A stretch of 58,209 nucleotides of DNA. Origin: Bryobacterales bacterium (GTDB lineage: Bacteria > Acidobacteriota > Terriglobia > Bryobacterales > Bryobacteraceae). Shown here one piece after another: positions 10,501-18,714 of the stretch. The notes under the pieces are model-generated. The model was not told the DNA's origin. It was given only the letters and a program-made list of their open reading frames with translations, and did no database searches. A program made the translations under genes and the position numbers. The DNA lies in the NCBI GenBank assembly GCA_003163855.1, contig PLRJ01000058.1:53601-111809 (forward strand), in the 5' to 3' direction. Each line of letters starts with the position of its first letter. Positions within the stretch are counted from its first letter, which is position 1.

Positions 10501-11160
10501 GGCACAAGTTCCACGAGCATTCTCTGCACCGTGCCGCGCAGTTATCTCCAGGAGACTAAATTTGGCACGCGGCTGGAAAACCTGGATAGCTGGATCGAGT
10601 TCGGCTGGCAAGTGGGGAACAACTTCAACAGCACGGGAGATTCGTTCTTCAATAAGAATGCCCCGAATCAGCTTGCGTGTCCGGCGAACACGGAACTGAG
10701 CTTGTCGGATTGCATTATTGCCGGCAACGCCGCCAATGCCAGCCTCGGAATCAATCAACTTTCGCCGCTGTACATCACCCACCGGACGCTACCCGTATCC
10801 GGCGCGTTCGTAAACTTCAAGATTCTGGTTCCGCTGTTTCCGCCAAAGCTGCAATTGAGCATCGAGAACTATTCGGAATTCTTTGTAAAGAGAGCCGACG
10901 ATAATGCAACCGACACGCGCTTTTACGAAGATGCCATCATCTCACTCCCGATCAAGCTAGGACAGAACTTCAGCTTCTCTCCGCAGGTGGAGCTTTTCGA
11001 TTTCCAGAACAAGGTGGTGCCTTACCACTTTCTGAGCCTTGTGAGCCAGTTTACGCTGGATTACAACTTCGCCTGGCATAGCGGGGTGCGCGCAGACAAG
11101 GCGCTTACTTACCCGTATCCAACATCAGTTTCTAAAACGCAAACTCTGCCTGTTCCGTAA
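7513..11160 (+). CDS. 5'-nucleotidase-like protein with most metal ligands replaced, plus C-terminal barrel-like domain
   Basis: 1,215 aa, exported (signal peptide about residues 1-25). AGGAGGG at 7499-7505 lies 7 bases before the TTG at 7513, which I take as the start; an ATG two codons later is the alternative. Residues 38-480 follow the order of the UshA/5'-nucleotidase metallophosphatase domain, but several ligand motifs are altered. The usual DxHG strand reads YSGRFFGYF (43-51), the GNHEFD position reads GKDDFYFG (174-181), the LSH position reads LAQMP (438-442) and the GHSHT position reads ITQVDREN (465-472). The GGD strand survives as AMGDNF (93-98) and the ANI strand as GANLT (206-210). 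A Cys-containing insertion covers about 235-370. A nucleotidase C-terminal domain follows at about 590-720 (TGAGLKKAL, ALYSVALTDFLAFGD). Residues about 800-1215 have alternating beta-strands that look like an outer-membrane barrel. I infer a non-catalytic binding or surface protein. Confidence 0.7.
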   Translation: MPMKMRAARIKLLGVLCAAGLAFAAEPDQKTTSGSSDALNVLYSGRFFGYFRYPDIQNRLAEGCPSDDQSLSAAAAEYLNHVGERPSGQIRVAMGDNFAPEFLSRTLYDDERPPAAFKSRDLYTPLEDPANSSHWIWTVDDPKKKDVRPFEGRVPSDNVGCFLKKAGFQAIVPGKDDFYFGPERVSQIANFLRQRSGKLEPVQMLGANLTVVTETLNGNKPLPIEKLDEKLQNVFRPKPGVKLSIPREVLPWLHQIDLREEKSSAPAGFLCQPKEGDPYKFEFPQYGTRTNGCEGPIMPTAGPKSQSWRFELPPNKQLQSPFFLEPGRNYVFCILHPSADASRDICQAFTTKRPLLEVYGAGKPLPYFVDAKESVAVFGVVDEDMLKQIGLLNYSWLNLKSDLATTLRIIPAADALEQVMQLCDEDSECKNARRRILLAQMPTAKAQDLTRDLADRMKIHFDLVITQVDRENFTGTTSLSRLERLEKTEGPALKVASRGPFIVVPDSQFEPAPHEEQFTVRVQQAHLQRKPCMAPCQEFWSYLQNDVEEYPLRVEEHEVPKIRAFEKTIQDSAKVKGDLQAAILSLTKERMQSFCHSDVAMLQLRDIFAKYQTVVQFWPRPADQATFDALFTEENYLEEILWKGDFAICRTITGAGLKKALQQSRTLEVSSPDLKLDAIGVEPDNIHDTFTIHGNQLDAKALYSVALTDFLAFGDTLYPDLAAPELPPGDTIHTFDHQPFRPIANIVAKDLYPKLEARSLPPLEYFDTTKDQPADRTGGFSNTVKMIDWFQHWAVPYDFTATLGEIGKKPDDKTYAQHRPLTFFNLEKLNVAYNLTTINGPQQLVNARFGSITNVPQLQNVEQQSVTIWDRVRFGHEFPELLDLFGMTDNRYGFKRQRKITDITSSKVGNGEITGYQDPYTSSIQDNSIGGEAGVLFKRVSKNIPFRFLISERMLTQLRRPLLSYTAPYTQSAVAPQSVPSNCDTSSSDVKLPVVGGTSSTSILCTVPRSYLQETKFGTRLENLDSWIEFGWQVGNNFNSTGDSFFNKNAPNQLACPANTELSLSDCIIAGNAANASLGINQLSPLYITHRTLPVSGAFVNFKILVPLFPPKLQLSIENYSEFFVKRADDNATDTRFYEDAIISLPIKLGQNFSFSPQVELFDFQNKVVPYHFLSLVSQFTLDYNFAWHSGVRADKALTYPYPTSVSKTQTLPVP

Positions 11161-11164
11161 ATTT

Positions 11165-12664
11165 TCAGAACACCTCTCGATACTCGCCGAAGACCTTGCG
11201 CAGAGTATCGGAAATTTCGCCGACGGTAACAAGCGACTGGCAGCAACTGAGAATGCAAGGCATAAGGTTCTGTGTGCCGCGCGCAGCTTTTTCCAAGAGA
11301 GCCAGATGGTGTTCCACTTGCGCCGCGGAACGTGAGGCGCGCACGGCTCGAACCCGATCCACCTGCTGCTGCTCCAATTGCGGATCAATGCGGAAGCCTT
11401 TTAACGGCGCGCCTTCCTCAGATTGAAATTTATTGACGCCAATAACGACCTGACTGCCGTCTTCCACCGCTCGCTGATATTGGTACGCGGCATTTTGGAT
11501 CTCGCCTTGCACGTAGCCGCGCTCGATGGCCGCTAGCGTTCCACCCTGCGCGTCAATCAGGTTGATATACGCGCGCGCGCCCGCTTCAATGTCGTCAGTC
11601 AAATTCTCGATGCACTCACTGCCGCCGAATGGATCGGGGAAAGCTGTTATGCCGGTCTCATAGCCGATAATCTGCTGGGTTCGCAAAGCCACGCGCGCCG
11701 ACTGCTCAGTAGGCAGCGACAAGGCTTCATCCTGGCCGTTGGTATGCAGTGACTGCGCTCCTCCCAATACTGCCGCCATGGCCTGCAGCGCCACCCGAAC
11801 AACATTCAGCTCCGGCTGCTGCGCGGTTAATGTCGATCCACCTGTCTGCGCATGGAAGCGCAGCATGCACGACCGGTCGAGTTTAGCGCCGAAACGTTCG
11901 CGCATGATGAGCGCATAGAGGCGTCTGGCGGCGCGAAACTTGGCAATTTCCTCCAGAAAATTGTTGTGCGCGTTGAAGAAGAAACTTAGGCGCGGGGCGA
12001 AATCGTCAATCGCCAACCCCGCCGCCAGCGCTGCTTCCACATAGGCGACGGCATTCGCCAGCGTGAAAGCCACTTCCTGTACCGCTGTGGAGCCGGCTTC
12101 ACGAATGTGATAACCGCTGATGGAAATCGTGTTCCATTCAGGCAGTTCGCGTCCCGCCCAGGCAAACAAATCCGTAATAATGCGCATGGCCGGGCGCGGT
12201 GGATAAATGTAAGTGCCGCGCGCGATGTATTCCTTCAGAATGTCATTCTGGATGGTGCCTGAGAGCCTCTTCCTGTCGGCGCCCTGGCTGTCGGCTACCA
12301 GCACATAAAGACACAGCAGAATGGCCGCGGTGGAATTGATGGTCATGGAACTGCTGACTTTATCCAGCTTGATGCCGTCGAACAGCACCTGCATATCCGC
12401 CAGTGAATCGATGGCAACGCCTACGCGCCCCACTTCGCCCACAGCCAATGGCTGGTCCGAATCCATCCCCATTTGCGTCGGCAGATCGAATGCGATCGAC
12501 AGACCGGTGGTCCCTTGCGTCAACAGATACTTATAACGTTTATTGCTTTCCTCAGCCGTACCGAAGCCTGCGTACTGGCGCATGGTCCACAGACGCTGTC
12601 GATACATTTCGGCATAAATGCCGCGTGTAAAAGGAAACTGGCCGGGCTGTTCAGCGGCAGGCAA
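11165..12664 (-). CDS. methylmalonyl-CoA mutase family, large (catalytic) chain without B12 domain
   Basis: 499 aa, the TIM-barrel acyl-CoA mutase domain. It would interconvert methylmalonyl-CoA and succinyl-CoA with adenosylcobalamin. Substrate-pocket segments are intact: [17 protein letters not shown] (Tyr typical of the methylmalonyl type), [11 protein letters not shown] with the Arg in ARGTYIYPP, and His in SGYHIREAG. Further family segments are [15 protein letters not shown] and [14 protein letters not shown]. The protein ends after the barrel, so the cobalamin-binding chain must be encoded elsewhere. The first 40-60 residues usually found before PFTRG are also missing. The only possible start before that motif is a TTG, three bases after the stop of the upstream 107-aa gene, so translational coupling is likely. 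No partner gene or meaB lies in the window. Confidence 0.85.
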   Translation of the reverse strand: MPAAEQPGQFPFTRGIYAEMYRQRLWTMRQYAGFGTAEESNKRYKYLLTQGTTGLSIAFDLPTQMGMDSDQPLAVGEVGRVGVAIDSLADMQVLFDGIKLDKVSSSMTINSTAAILLCLYVLVADSQGADRKRLSGTIQNDILKEYIARGTYIYPPRPAMRIITDLFAWAGRELPEWNTISISGYHIREAGSTAVQEVAFTLANAVAYVEAALAAGLAIDDFAPRLSFFFNAHNNFLEEIAKFRAARRLYALIMRERFGAKLDRSCMLRFHAQTGGSTLTAQQPELNVVRVALQAMAAVLGGAQSLHTNGQDEALSLPTEQSARVALRTQQIIGYETGITAFPDPFGGSECIENLTDDIEAGARAYINLIDAQGGTLAAIERGYVQGEIQNAAYQYQRAVEDGSQVVIGVNKFQSEEGAPLKGFRIDPQLEQQQVDRVRAVRASRSAAQVEHHLALLEKAARGTQNLMPCILSCCQSLVTVGEISDTLRKVFGEYREVF

Positions 12665-12667
12665 TGC

Positions 12668-12991
12668 TCACGACCATTTGGAGCGCGTGCGCCCGATTTT
12701 ACGCGCTTTCAGGAAAGAGGCAGTACCGAAAAAACCCATCAGCAAGCCCAGAAATAAAGAAAACCCGAAAGCCACGGTGCGCCTTGGTTCGGTTGCCATT
12801 TGTCGATAGTACGTATAAGAGTTTCCCAGGAAAAGCAGTGAAAATAACAGAAAGATCGCCCCAATTGCCTGGTTCCAGATGACGCGCGCGGGACGCACTA
12901 CCTCCGGCACCACATGCTGCGCAAAACGCTGAGCGTCGCTGTATTTAACCGACTTGACCGCGCGAAAGGCGTTGGCAAATTTAAACGGCAT
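12668..12991 (-). CDS. small two-helix membrane protein
   Basis: 107 aa with two predicted transmembrane helices (AIGAIFLLFSLLFLGNSYTYY, about 43-63, and AFGFSLFLGLLMGFFGTASFL, about 74-94) between a basic N-terminus and a basic C-terminal tail (KARKIGRTRSKW). I recognise no family. It ends three bases before the mutase start and lies between two genes on the same strand, so it probably shares their transcript. The link to mutase function is positional only. Confidence 0.55.
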   Translation of the reverse strand: MPFKFANAFRAVKSVKYSDAQRFAQHVVPEVVRPARVIWNQAIGAIFLLFSLLFLGNSYTYYRQMATEPRRTVAFGFSLFLGLLMGFFGTASFLKARKIGRTRSKWS

Positions 12992-13008
12992 GAATCTCTA
13001 TTATCGTC

Positions 13009-15165
13009 TTACTTGCAACTCAGCGGCGCTGAAACCACTATCCACTGAAAGAAGTCGCGCCCGTCGTCGGCAGCCGCTATCCGCAGGTGCTTTACTTCAG
13101 ATGGAAAACGCACACGCCAGGCAGACCACAACCTATCGCCATCGCGAAACGGAAGTTCCGCCAGCTGTTTGCCGGAATCGGAATCCAGCAAATGCGCCGA
13201 TAAGCCGCGGGTGAAATTGCCATGCAGAATGGGAATCACTACGCAGCCTTTAAGAGGAGCATCAAATGGAGACGAGACTATCCGACCCGCCGCGTGCGGC
13301 GGAAGGCGATAGGCAGGCTCTGATGGCAACCAGCCATAAGCGGGAGGTTGCTGAACGCTGGTAGGTGATACCAGCCGTTCGCCCGTCCAAATGACGTTAG
13401 GCAGGACACCGCCTATCTCCGATGCCGAAGCTGCCTCTATCGACGGGACACTTGCCACGCCGCGCAGCGGCACGAGCCCCTTGCGCGTGACTACGGCTGC
13501 TCGTATGCCCGATTTAGGCGCTGCAGCTGCGTAATTGATAAATCCAACCCAGGCTTCTTGCGTTGGAGTTATCTCCGTACGCAACTCCGGTGGAAAGCCG
13601 GCCGGCAGCCACTCTCCGAAACCTACAACACGTTCTTGCTCATCCATTAGAAGTAGCCATCGAAACGGACCGCGAGCGGCCGAAACGTCCGCCCAGCCTA
13701 CCACTTGCGCTCCATGCTCCGCCGGAAAAGTGTAGCTGATTTCGCCCGGTATGTTCTGGGCCTGCAAGTCTCCGAACCTTGTGGCGCTTTGTCCCAGCCA
13801 TCGCTGGCGATCGTCATAAAACAACGCCATCCGGTCTCGCCTAAGCAGCGGCAGATACAGCGCCACAAACTCGGGCGACGGAAAGATTCTTTCAATTAGT
13901 TGCGAATCCACCAAGCCATTGTCAATACTCAGTGCTGCTAACTGACCGTGCTGAAAATACTCCGCGGCATCTTTTTGCCAAATGCGCAGCTTGTACATGC
14001 TGATTAGCAGGCATATTGAAACGGCCACCGTTATTCTCGGAACTGTAACGATCCGCCACTTCAAGCGCCCGCTTAACCAGACCACCAGGATCAACAATGC
14101 TGCCCAATTCACCAGCGGCATGGTCAAATAACGCGTGGCCCGTGCAGCCGCGACATCTTTATCGACAGTGTCCATGCGGCCCGCAGCCGTCATGACAGCC
14201 GTCAACAGCGTGAATGTGGCATAGCCGAACAGGACGACAGCCGGAGAAGTGCCAAGTAAACCGTGACGCTTGGCCAAAACAAAGAGTGCTGCAAACGTCA
14301 AGATCGACAACAGGCCGACAGAGGCTCCAAAGGCCGGATGCATCATGCCGCCAAACGGCATGCTCAAGTAACCTCCCACGAAGCCAAAGAAATACGCCGG
14401 ATGCGCCAATGGGCCTCCGAGGTTTGTATCGCGTGAGAAACGATAATCGACGAAATACAGTGAAGTGAAAGTAACGGCGCAGATTGCCAGCCACACTAAA
14501 AACCTCCGCTGCATGCGAAGAACGACTGCAACTACGAAGAGCAGCGGAAATAGAAGAAGTCCGTTGGCTGAAGAGTAGGTAGCGACAATGCCAGCGGTAA
14601 TGGCGGCCGCCAGCCAACCGCGCGCAAGGCTAAGCAGTGAAAATACAATTGCCAACTGCATCAGTGTCCATTGCAATTGAAAGGGCTGTGCCAGGACCAG
14701 TGCTACTACGGGCCAGAAAACAACAACGCCCGAAAGAAGCAGCGTGGTCCAGCGGTCAAGACGAGAAAGCCCACCATCGTTCAGAACTGTGCCGGCAACG
14801 ACTCCCCAGGTTGTTGCATAGCAGAGCACGCTGGCTGCGGTGGTGAGGATCATGCGCCCCTGACCGAGCAGAACGTCGGCGGCAAAGATTACTTCAGGGA
14901 AAATAATGCGGTGTTCATTGTGTTGCTGCCACAGAAAGCCCAGATGCAAGCTGCGATAGCTATTCATGTTCTGCATCACGCGCCAGTAATCGCCGACAGG
15001 AAGGGGAACATAATAGACGACAATGCGTTCAATGGTGCTTAACAAGTCATACGCAAGCCATACAATAAGCGAGTAAGTAAGCGCAACGCGCAGGTAGAAC
15101 GAAACAGAGGGCGGATTCACTTCCCCATCTTCTCGTGGAAACCTAATCAGCTTTGTTCCATCCAA
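13009..15165 (-). CDS. large polytopic membrane protein, GT-C-like layout, with extracytoplasmic C-terminal part
   Basis: 718 aa. The first 400 or so residues carry about 9-11 hydrophobic helices (for example LLLFPLLFVVAVVL and TFAALFVLA). An early loop with charged and aromatic residues (WQQHNEHRIIFPEV, about 79-92) is where GT-C glycosyltransferases place catalytic acids. The last 300 or so residues are soluble, Pro- and Trp-rich and beta-like. The layout fits lipid-linked sugar transferases or similar envelope enzymes, but no diagnostic motif was recognised, so this is a guess. The start is uncertain: TTG at 15165 has no SD, and GTG at 15120 follows a purine-rich stretch. The 15165 start lies 17 bp from the divergent small gene at 15183. 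Confidence 0.6.
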   Translation of the reverse strand: MDGTKLIRFPREDGEVNPPSVSFYLRVALTYSLIVWLAYDLLSTIERIVVYYVPLPVGDYWRVMQNMNSYRSLHLGFLWQQHNEHRIIFPEVIFAADVLLGQGRMILTTAASVLCYATTWGVVAGTVLNDGGLSRLDRWTTLLLSGVVVFWPVVALVLAQPFQLQWTLMQLAIVFSLLSLARGWLAAAITAGIVATYSSANGLLLFPLLFVVAVVLRMQRRFLVWLAICAVTFTSLYFVDYRFSRDTNLGGPLAHPAYFFGFVGGYLSMPFGGMMHPAFGASVGLLSILTFAALFVLAKRHGLLGTSPAVVLFGYATFTLLTAVMTAAGRMDTVDKDVAAARATRYLTMPLVNWAALLILVVWLSGRLKWRIVTVPRITVAVSICLLISMYKLRIWQKDAAEYFQHGQLAALSIDNGLVDSQLIERIFPSPEFVALYLPLLRRDRMALFYDDRQRWLGQSATRFGDLQAQNIPGEISYTFPAEHGAQVVGWADVSAARGPFRWLLLMDEQERVVGFGEWLPAGFPPELRTEITPTQEAWVGFINYAAAAPKSGIRAAVVTRKGLVPLRGVASVPSIEAASASEIGGVLPNVIWTGERLVSPTSVQQPPAYGWLPSEPAYRLPPHAAGRIVSSPFDAPLKGCVVIPILHGNFTRGLSAHLLDSDSGKQLAELPFRDGDRLWSAWRVRFPSEVKHLRIAAADDGRDFFQWIVVSAPLSCK

Positions 15166-15182
15166 CTGCGCAGGAACAACAA

Positions 15183-15455
15183 ATGAACTATCCAGAAATA
15201 ATCAACGACGCAAGACCTGGCCCGCGCAAAGAGCATCGTGAGGGACCGATTGCGCGCAGCATCGAACAACATACGGCTAAATTGCCGTCAGACACCTTTT
15301 TGTGGGCTGCCCTTGGATCCATCGGCATCTCGCTGTTCTTTCAATTTACCGGCGACGAGCGAAAGGCGAATTTCGTGGGCCACTGGGCGCCGACGTTTCT
15401 GCTGTTAGGTCTGTATAACAAATTAGTCAAGCTGCACGGCTCCGAAGGAGTCTAG
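15183..15455 (+). CDS. small membrane-associated protein, 90 aa
   Basis: The ATG at 15183 is preceded by AGGA at 15172-15175 (spacing 7). The N-terminal half is charged ([18 protein letters not shown]); the C-terminal half has two hydrophobic stretches ([18 protein letters not shown] and [15 protein letters not shown]), consistent with a small inner-membrane protein. No family is recognised with certainty. Its stop overlaps the stop of the convergent sensor kinase by four bases. It is divergent from the 718-aa membrane protein, which leaves almost no intergenic space. Confidence 0.55.
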   Translation: MNYPEIINDARPGPRKEHREGPIARSIEQHTAKLPSDTFLWAALGSIGISLFFQFTGDERKANFVGHWAPTFLLLGLYNKLVKLHGSEGV

Positions 15456-17641
15456 CGCGGGCCAGCCGCAAGCGGGCGCTCTTCGACTGTCAATGCGCGC
15501 AGAGCGGCGAGCAATTCGTCCGGCTGGATCGGCTTTGAAACATAAGCGTCCATGCCGGCGCGCATGCACATTTCGCGGTCGCCAATAAGTGCATGGGCGG
15601 TCATAGCAATAATAGGGACATGGCTCTGGCTGCCTTCTATCGACCGGACCAAGGCCGTTGCCTCCAGTCCGTCCATCTCCGGCATGGAAACGTCCATCAG
15701 CACCAAGTCGAAGTACTGGCGCCCTAGGCGCTCGACTGCTTCACGTCCATTGCCGACTGCGATTACTGTATGTCCCCAGCGCTGAAGTAACCTAATCGCC
15801 AGTTTCTGATTGATGGGATTATCTTCCGCTAAAAGGATCTGTAGCGGCCGTTGCTCCCGCGTGTGGCTTTCCGCTAAGGCGGAAATAATATCGACTTGTT
15901 TGGGTGGCACATCGGCGGCGGGTGCCGCAATCGTGAAGGTGAAGCAACTGCCCTCGCCGGGCGTGCTTTCCAACTCAAGATTCCCCCCCATCAGTTTCAA
16001 AAGGCGCGACGAAATGCTGAGGCCCAGTCCAGTGCCGCCGAACCGCCGCGTAGTGGAACCGTCCGCTTGCGCGAACGATTCAAATATCAGCTTCTGCTTT
16101 TGCGGCGGAATGCCAATGCCGGTATCACGAACGGCAAAGCTCAAAAGGTATTCGTCGTTCTCAGTAGCCTTTGAAGATACCTGAACAACAACGCTCCCTT
16201 GATCCGTGAACTTGACAGCGTTGCCAACTAGGTTAATTAGAACCTGCTGCAAGCGGCCTTGGTCGGCAATCACTCCACGCGGCACTTCCGGCCCAACCTG
16301 AAGCTCTACTGGAAGGCCTTTTTGGCGGCCGCGCAGGCAAAACGGTCTCAGAGCCTCTTCCAGAAGTTCGTGCAGGTCGAAGCTTATGGGATCCAGCTCT
16401 AGCCGGCCGGCTTCGATCTTTGAAAAATCGAGAATATCGTTGATAATGCTTAGCAGCGACTGAGCCGAGCTTCTGCTCATCTCCACGTACTCGCGCTGTT
16501 CGTTGGTGAGTTCGGTGTGGAGTAGTAAATCAGTCATGCCGACCACGCCATTCATGGGAGTTCGTATCTCGTGGCTCATATTCGCAAGGAATTCACTCTT
16601 GGCACGGCTAGCGTCTTCAGCCTCGCGCTTGGCCTGGCGTAGACCTGCCTGACCACGCAGCAAGCGGCTTTGTGTCACCAGTAGTCGGCAACTGAAACAA
16701 GCGAACGACCCCATCCCGATAGCCGCTGCCGCCAGTGGATAGTAATGAGCCACCGGGCCCAACTGAGCCATAATCAGCGCTGGATAGAGCAAGGGGAACA
16801 ATTGCTGAAAGGCCGTATGACGAAATTTGCCGGCCGCGGAACCGTCCGGTTCGTCACGGGTGGAAGTGCTTGCCGCCTCTTGCTTTTCCTGCCGATTCCA
16901 ACCGGCCGCAATAATCAGGGCCGTCAGTACGGTCAACGCCCACACCAGATCAAACCAGTCGCCCGGAATCGGTAGCGGAGGAACCATGCCCCAAACCTCG
17001 GCAATACCGGTAACAAGGCAATAGACGGACATGCGTAGGAACATGGAACGAATAACCGGAGAATTGGTCAGCAGTCCTCTGGTGACAAACAATAGCAACA
17101 GCACAGAGTCCACAAACATGTTGCGGTTCCAGATGGGGCCATAGATAGTGGGCGCCATCCCTGCCGGCGTGAAATACACGTAGAGTGTTATCCACAGAAG
17201 CAGCGTCTGCAGCATATCGGCCCAATGAAGCGGATCGAAGCGTGCCGGTTCATGTTCGGGTTCCAAAAAAAGCGTCATCCCTAGCGGCATGGTGGCGAAT
17301 TGAAAGAGCATATCGCCGAAGGCATCCGCGGGCCCTATGGTTCCCAGCCATTGGGCAAAAATCCAGAGGACGAAGGTAAGGAAAATCAGGCGCCAGAAGT
17401 ATCTTCCCAGCGGTCCTGAACGTCGAATTGCCCCGTAACAGGAAGTTGCAGCGGCTACGCCTTCAGCCAGCAGAAACAGCGCCGAAAATAGAGGACCTTT
17501 GCCGCGCATGCCGAAATGGGCGATGCTAGCCGCATGCGCAATGTACAGCGAACAAGCGACGATGATCCAGCGCCGCAAGCTTGCATTGTCAGGTTGCGGG
17601 CGAGCCAGAATACTTTGGCGCCCGACAGGCGAAACTGTCAT
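15452..17641 (-). CDS. hybrid sensor histidine kinase/response regulator with multi-helix membrane sensor
   Basis: 729 aa. About 9-10 hydrophobic helices occupy residues 24-325, so the input domain lies in the membrane. The cytoplasmic part has a HisKA domain with phospho-acceptor His357 ([11 protein letters not shown]), then a HATPase domain with N box ([11 protein letters not shown]), G1 (DTGIGIPPQ) and G2 ([10 protein letters not shown]). A receiver domain follows (about 605-725) with acidic pair AEDNP, phospho-acceptor Asp in [11 protein letters not shown] and Lys in VSKPI. All catalytic residues are present. No output regulator is adjacent, so its partner (an Hpt protein or another regulator) must be elsewhere. 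An 8-bp inverted repeat (CTCTTATC/GATAAGAG) lies just upstream of the start. Confidence 0.9.
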   Translation of the reverse strand: MTVSPVGRQSILARPQPDNASLRRWIIVACSLYIAHAASIAHFGMRGKGPLFSALFLLAEGVAAATSCYGAIRRSGPLGRYFWRLIFLTFVLWIFAQWLGTIGPADAFGDMLFQFATMPLGMTLFLEPEHEPARFDPLHWADMLQTLLLWITLYVYFTPAGMAPTIYGPIWNRNMFVDSVLLLLFVTRGLLTNSPVIRSMFLRMSVYCLVTGIAEVWGMVPPLPIPGDWFDLVWALTVLTALIIAAGWNRQEKQEAASTSTRDEPDGSAAGKFRHTAFQQLFPLLYPALIMAQLGPVAHYYPLAAAAIGMGSFACFSCRLLVTQSRLLRGQAGLRQAKREAEDASRAKSEFLANMSHEIRTPMNGVVGMTDLLLHTELTNEQREYVEMSRSSAQSLLSIINDILDFSKIEAGRLELDPISFDLHELLEEALRPFCLRGRQKGLPVELQVGPEVPRGVIADQGRLQQVLINLVGNAVKFTDQGSVVVQVSSKATENDEYLLSFAVRDTGIGIPPQKQKLIFESFAQADGSTTRRFGGTGLGLSISSRLLKLMGGNLELESTPGEGSCFTFTIAAPAADVPPKQVDIISALAESHTREQRPLQILLAEDNPINQKLAIRLLQRWGHTVIAVGNGREAVERLGRQYFDLVLMDVSMPEMDGLEATALVRSIEGSQSHVPIIAMTAHALIGDREMCMRAGMDAYVSKPIQPDELLAALRALTVEERPLAAGPR

Positions 17642-17648
17642 GCCTTAT

Positions 17649-17698
17649 CTCTTATCGGTAGAAGCGGATAGAAAAATATGCAGTCAATTAGATAAGAG
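17649..17698. promoter_or_regulatory. inverted repeat upstream of the hybrid sensor kinase
   Basis: CTCTTATC (17649-17656) and its exact reverse complement GATAAGAG (17691-17698) are 34 bp apart in the 137-bp gap between trxB and the kinase start. The wide spacing argues against a hairpin terminator; two operator half-sites are possible. Confidence 0.25.
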
Positions 17699-17778
17699 CC
17701 ACAGAAGAACTACGTGGCCTCGGTTTACGGCTAGACAGTCCGTAGGAAGTTACCTCATTGTAAGCGGGCAGAGCATTT

Positions 17779-18714
17779 TCAGTGGCCTTCGGTTTCCAAG
17801 AACCGTTCCACCTCGATAGCCGCCATACATCCCGCGCCTGATGCGGTTATCGCCTGCCGATAGGTTCTATCTTGCACGTCGCCTGCGTGGAACACACCGG
17901 TGATATTGGTTCTTGCTCCACCATGCGAAATTACGTAGCCATCGGCATCTAAATCCAATTGTGACGCAAAGGGCTTCGTGTTGGGAATATGGCCAATAGC
18001 AACGAAGAATCCGTCCACTTCGCGGTCGTAAACTTCGCCAGTTTGAACGTTGCGCAGCTTTACGCCGGTCACCTCGTTCTTAGAAACGTCGTAGATATCC
18101 TCCACTACCGTGTTCATGATGAAAACAATCTTGGGATTCGCCTGCGCCCGTTCCAGCATTATTTTCGACGAACGAAACGCGGCGCTGCGATGCACAAGAG
18201 CTACTTCGCTCCCGAACCGGCTTAGGAAATTCGCTTCTTCCATGGCCGAATCGCCGCCGCCAATCACCATGATCTTTTTCCCGCGATAGAAGAAGCCATC
18301 GCAAGTGGCGCATGAACTGACACCGCGGCCAATCAGCTTCTGTTCATTCGGCAGGCCCAGCCAGCGGGCCGACGCTCCCGTTGCGATGATCAGTGTTCGG
18401 GTTTGAATCTTCTCATCGTCTTCCAGCGTAAGCGTGAAAGGCCGGCGGCCTAGGTCCGCGTGCACCACGCGGCCATGCCGGTAAGTCGCTCCAAACCGCT
18501 GTGCCTGCTGTTTCATGTTCTCAATCAGTTGTGGCCCGTGAATGCCTTCCGGAAAGCCCGGGAAATTCTCCACTTCCGTCGTAATGGAGAGCTGTCCGCC
18601 AGGCTCGTGACCTTCAAAAACCAGCGGCGCCAGATTCGCGCGCGCACTATAAATGGCTGCTGTGTTCCCGGCGCAGCCTGAGCCGAGAATCACTACGTTA
18701 TGTATGCTGTTCAT
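17779..18714 (-). CDS. trxB: thioredoxin reductase
   Basis: NADPH-dependent flavoenzyme that reduces thioredoxin, 311 aa, the normal length for the low-molecular-weight form. Visible are the FAD fold (GSGCAG, residues 11-16), the redox-active pair CATC (135-138), the NADPH fold (GGGDSAMEEA, 152-161) and the C-terminal FAD segment (GVFHAGDVQD). The ATG at 18714 is used; longer readings run back into feoB. Start and feoB stop share an ATGA (18711-18714), so trxB is translationally coupled to the ferrous-iron transporter genes. That association is unusual and suggests joint control of iron uptake and thiol redox. Confidence 0.93.
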   Translation of the reverse strand: MNSIHNVVILGSGCAGNTAAIYSARANLAPLVFEGHEPGGQLSITTEVENFPGFPEGIHGPQLIENMKQQAQRFGATYRHGRVVHADLGRRPFTLTLEDDEKIQTRTLIIATGASARWLGLPNEQKLIGRGVSSCATCDGFFYRGKKIMVIGGGDSAMEEANFLSRFGSEVALVHRSAAFRSSKIMLERAQANPKIVFIMNTVVEDIYDVSKNEVTGVKLRNVQTGEVYDREVDGFFVAIGHIPNTKPFASQLDLDADGYVISHGGARTNITGVFHAGDVQDRTYRQAITASGAGCMAAIEVERFLETEGH

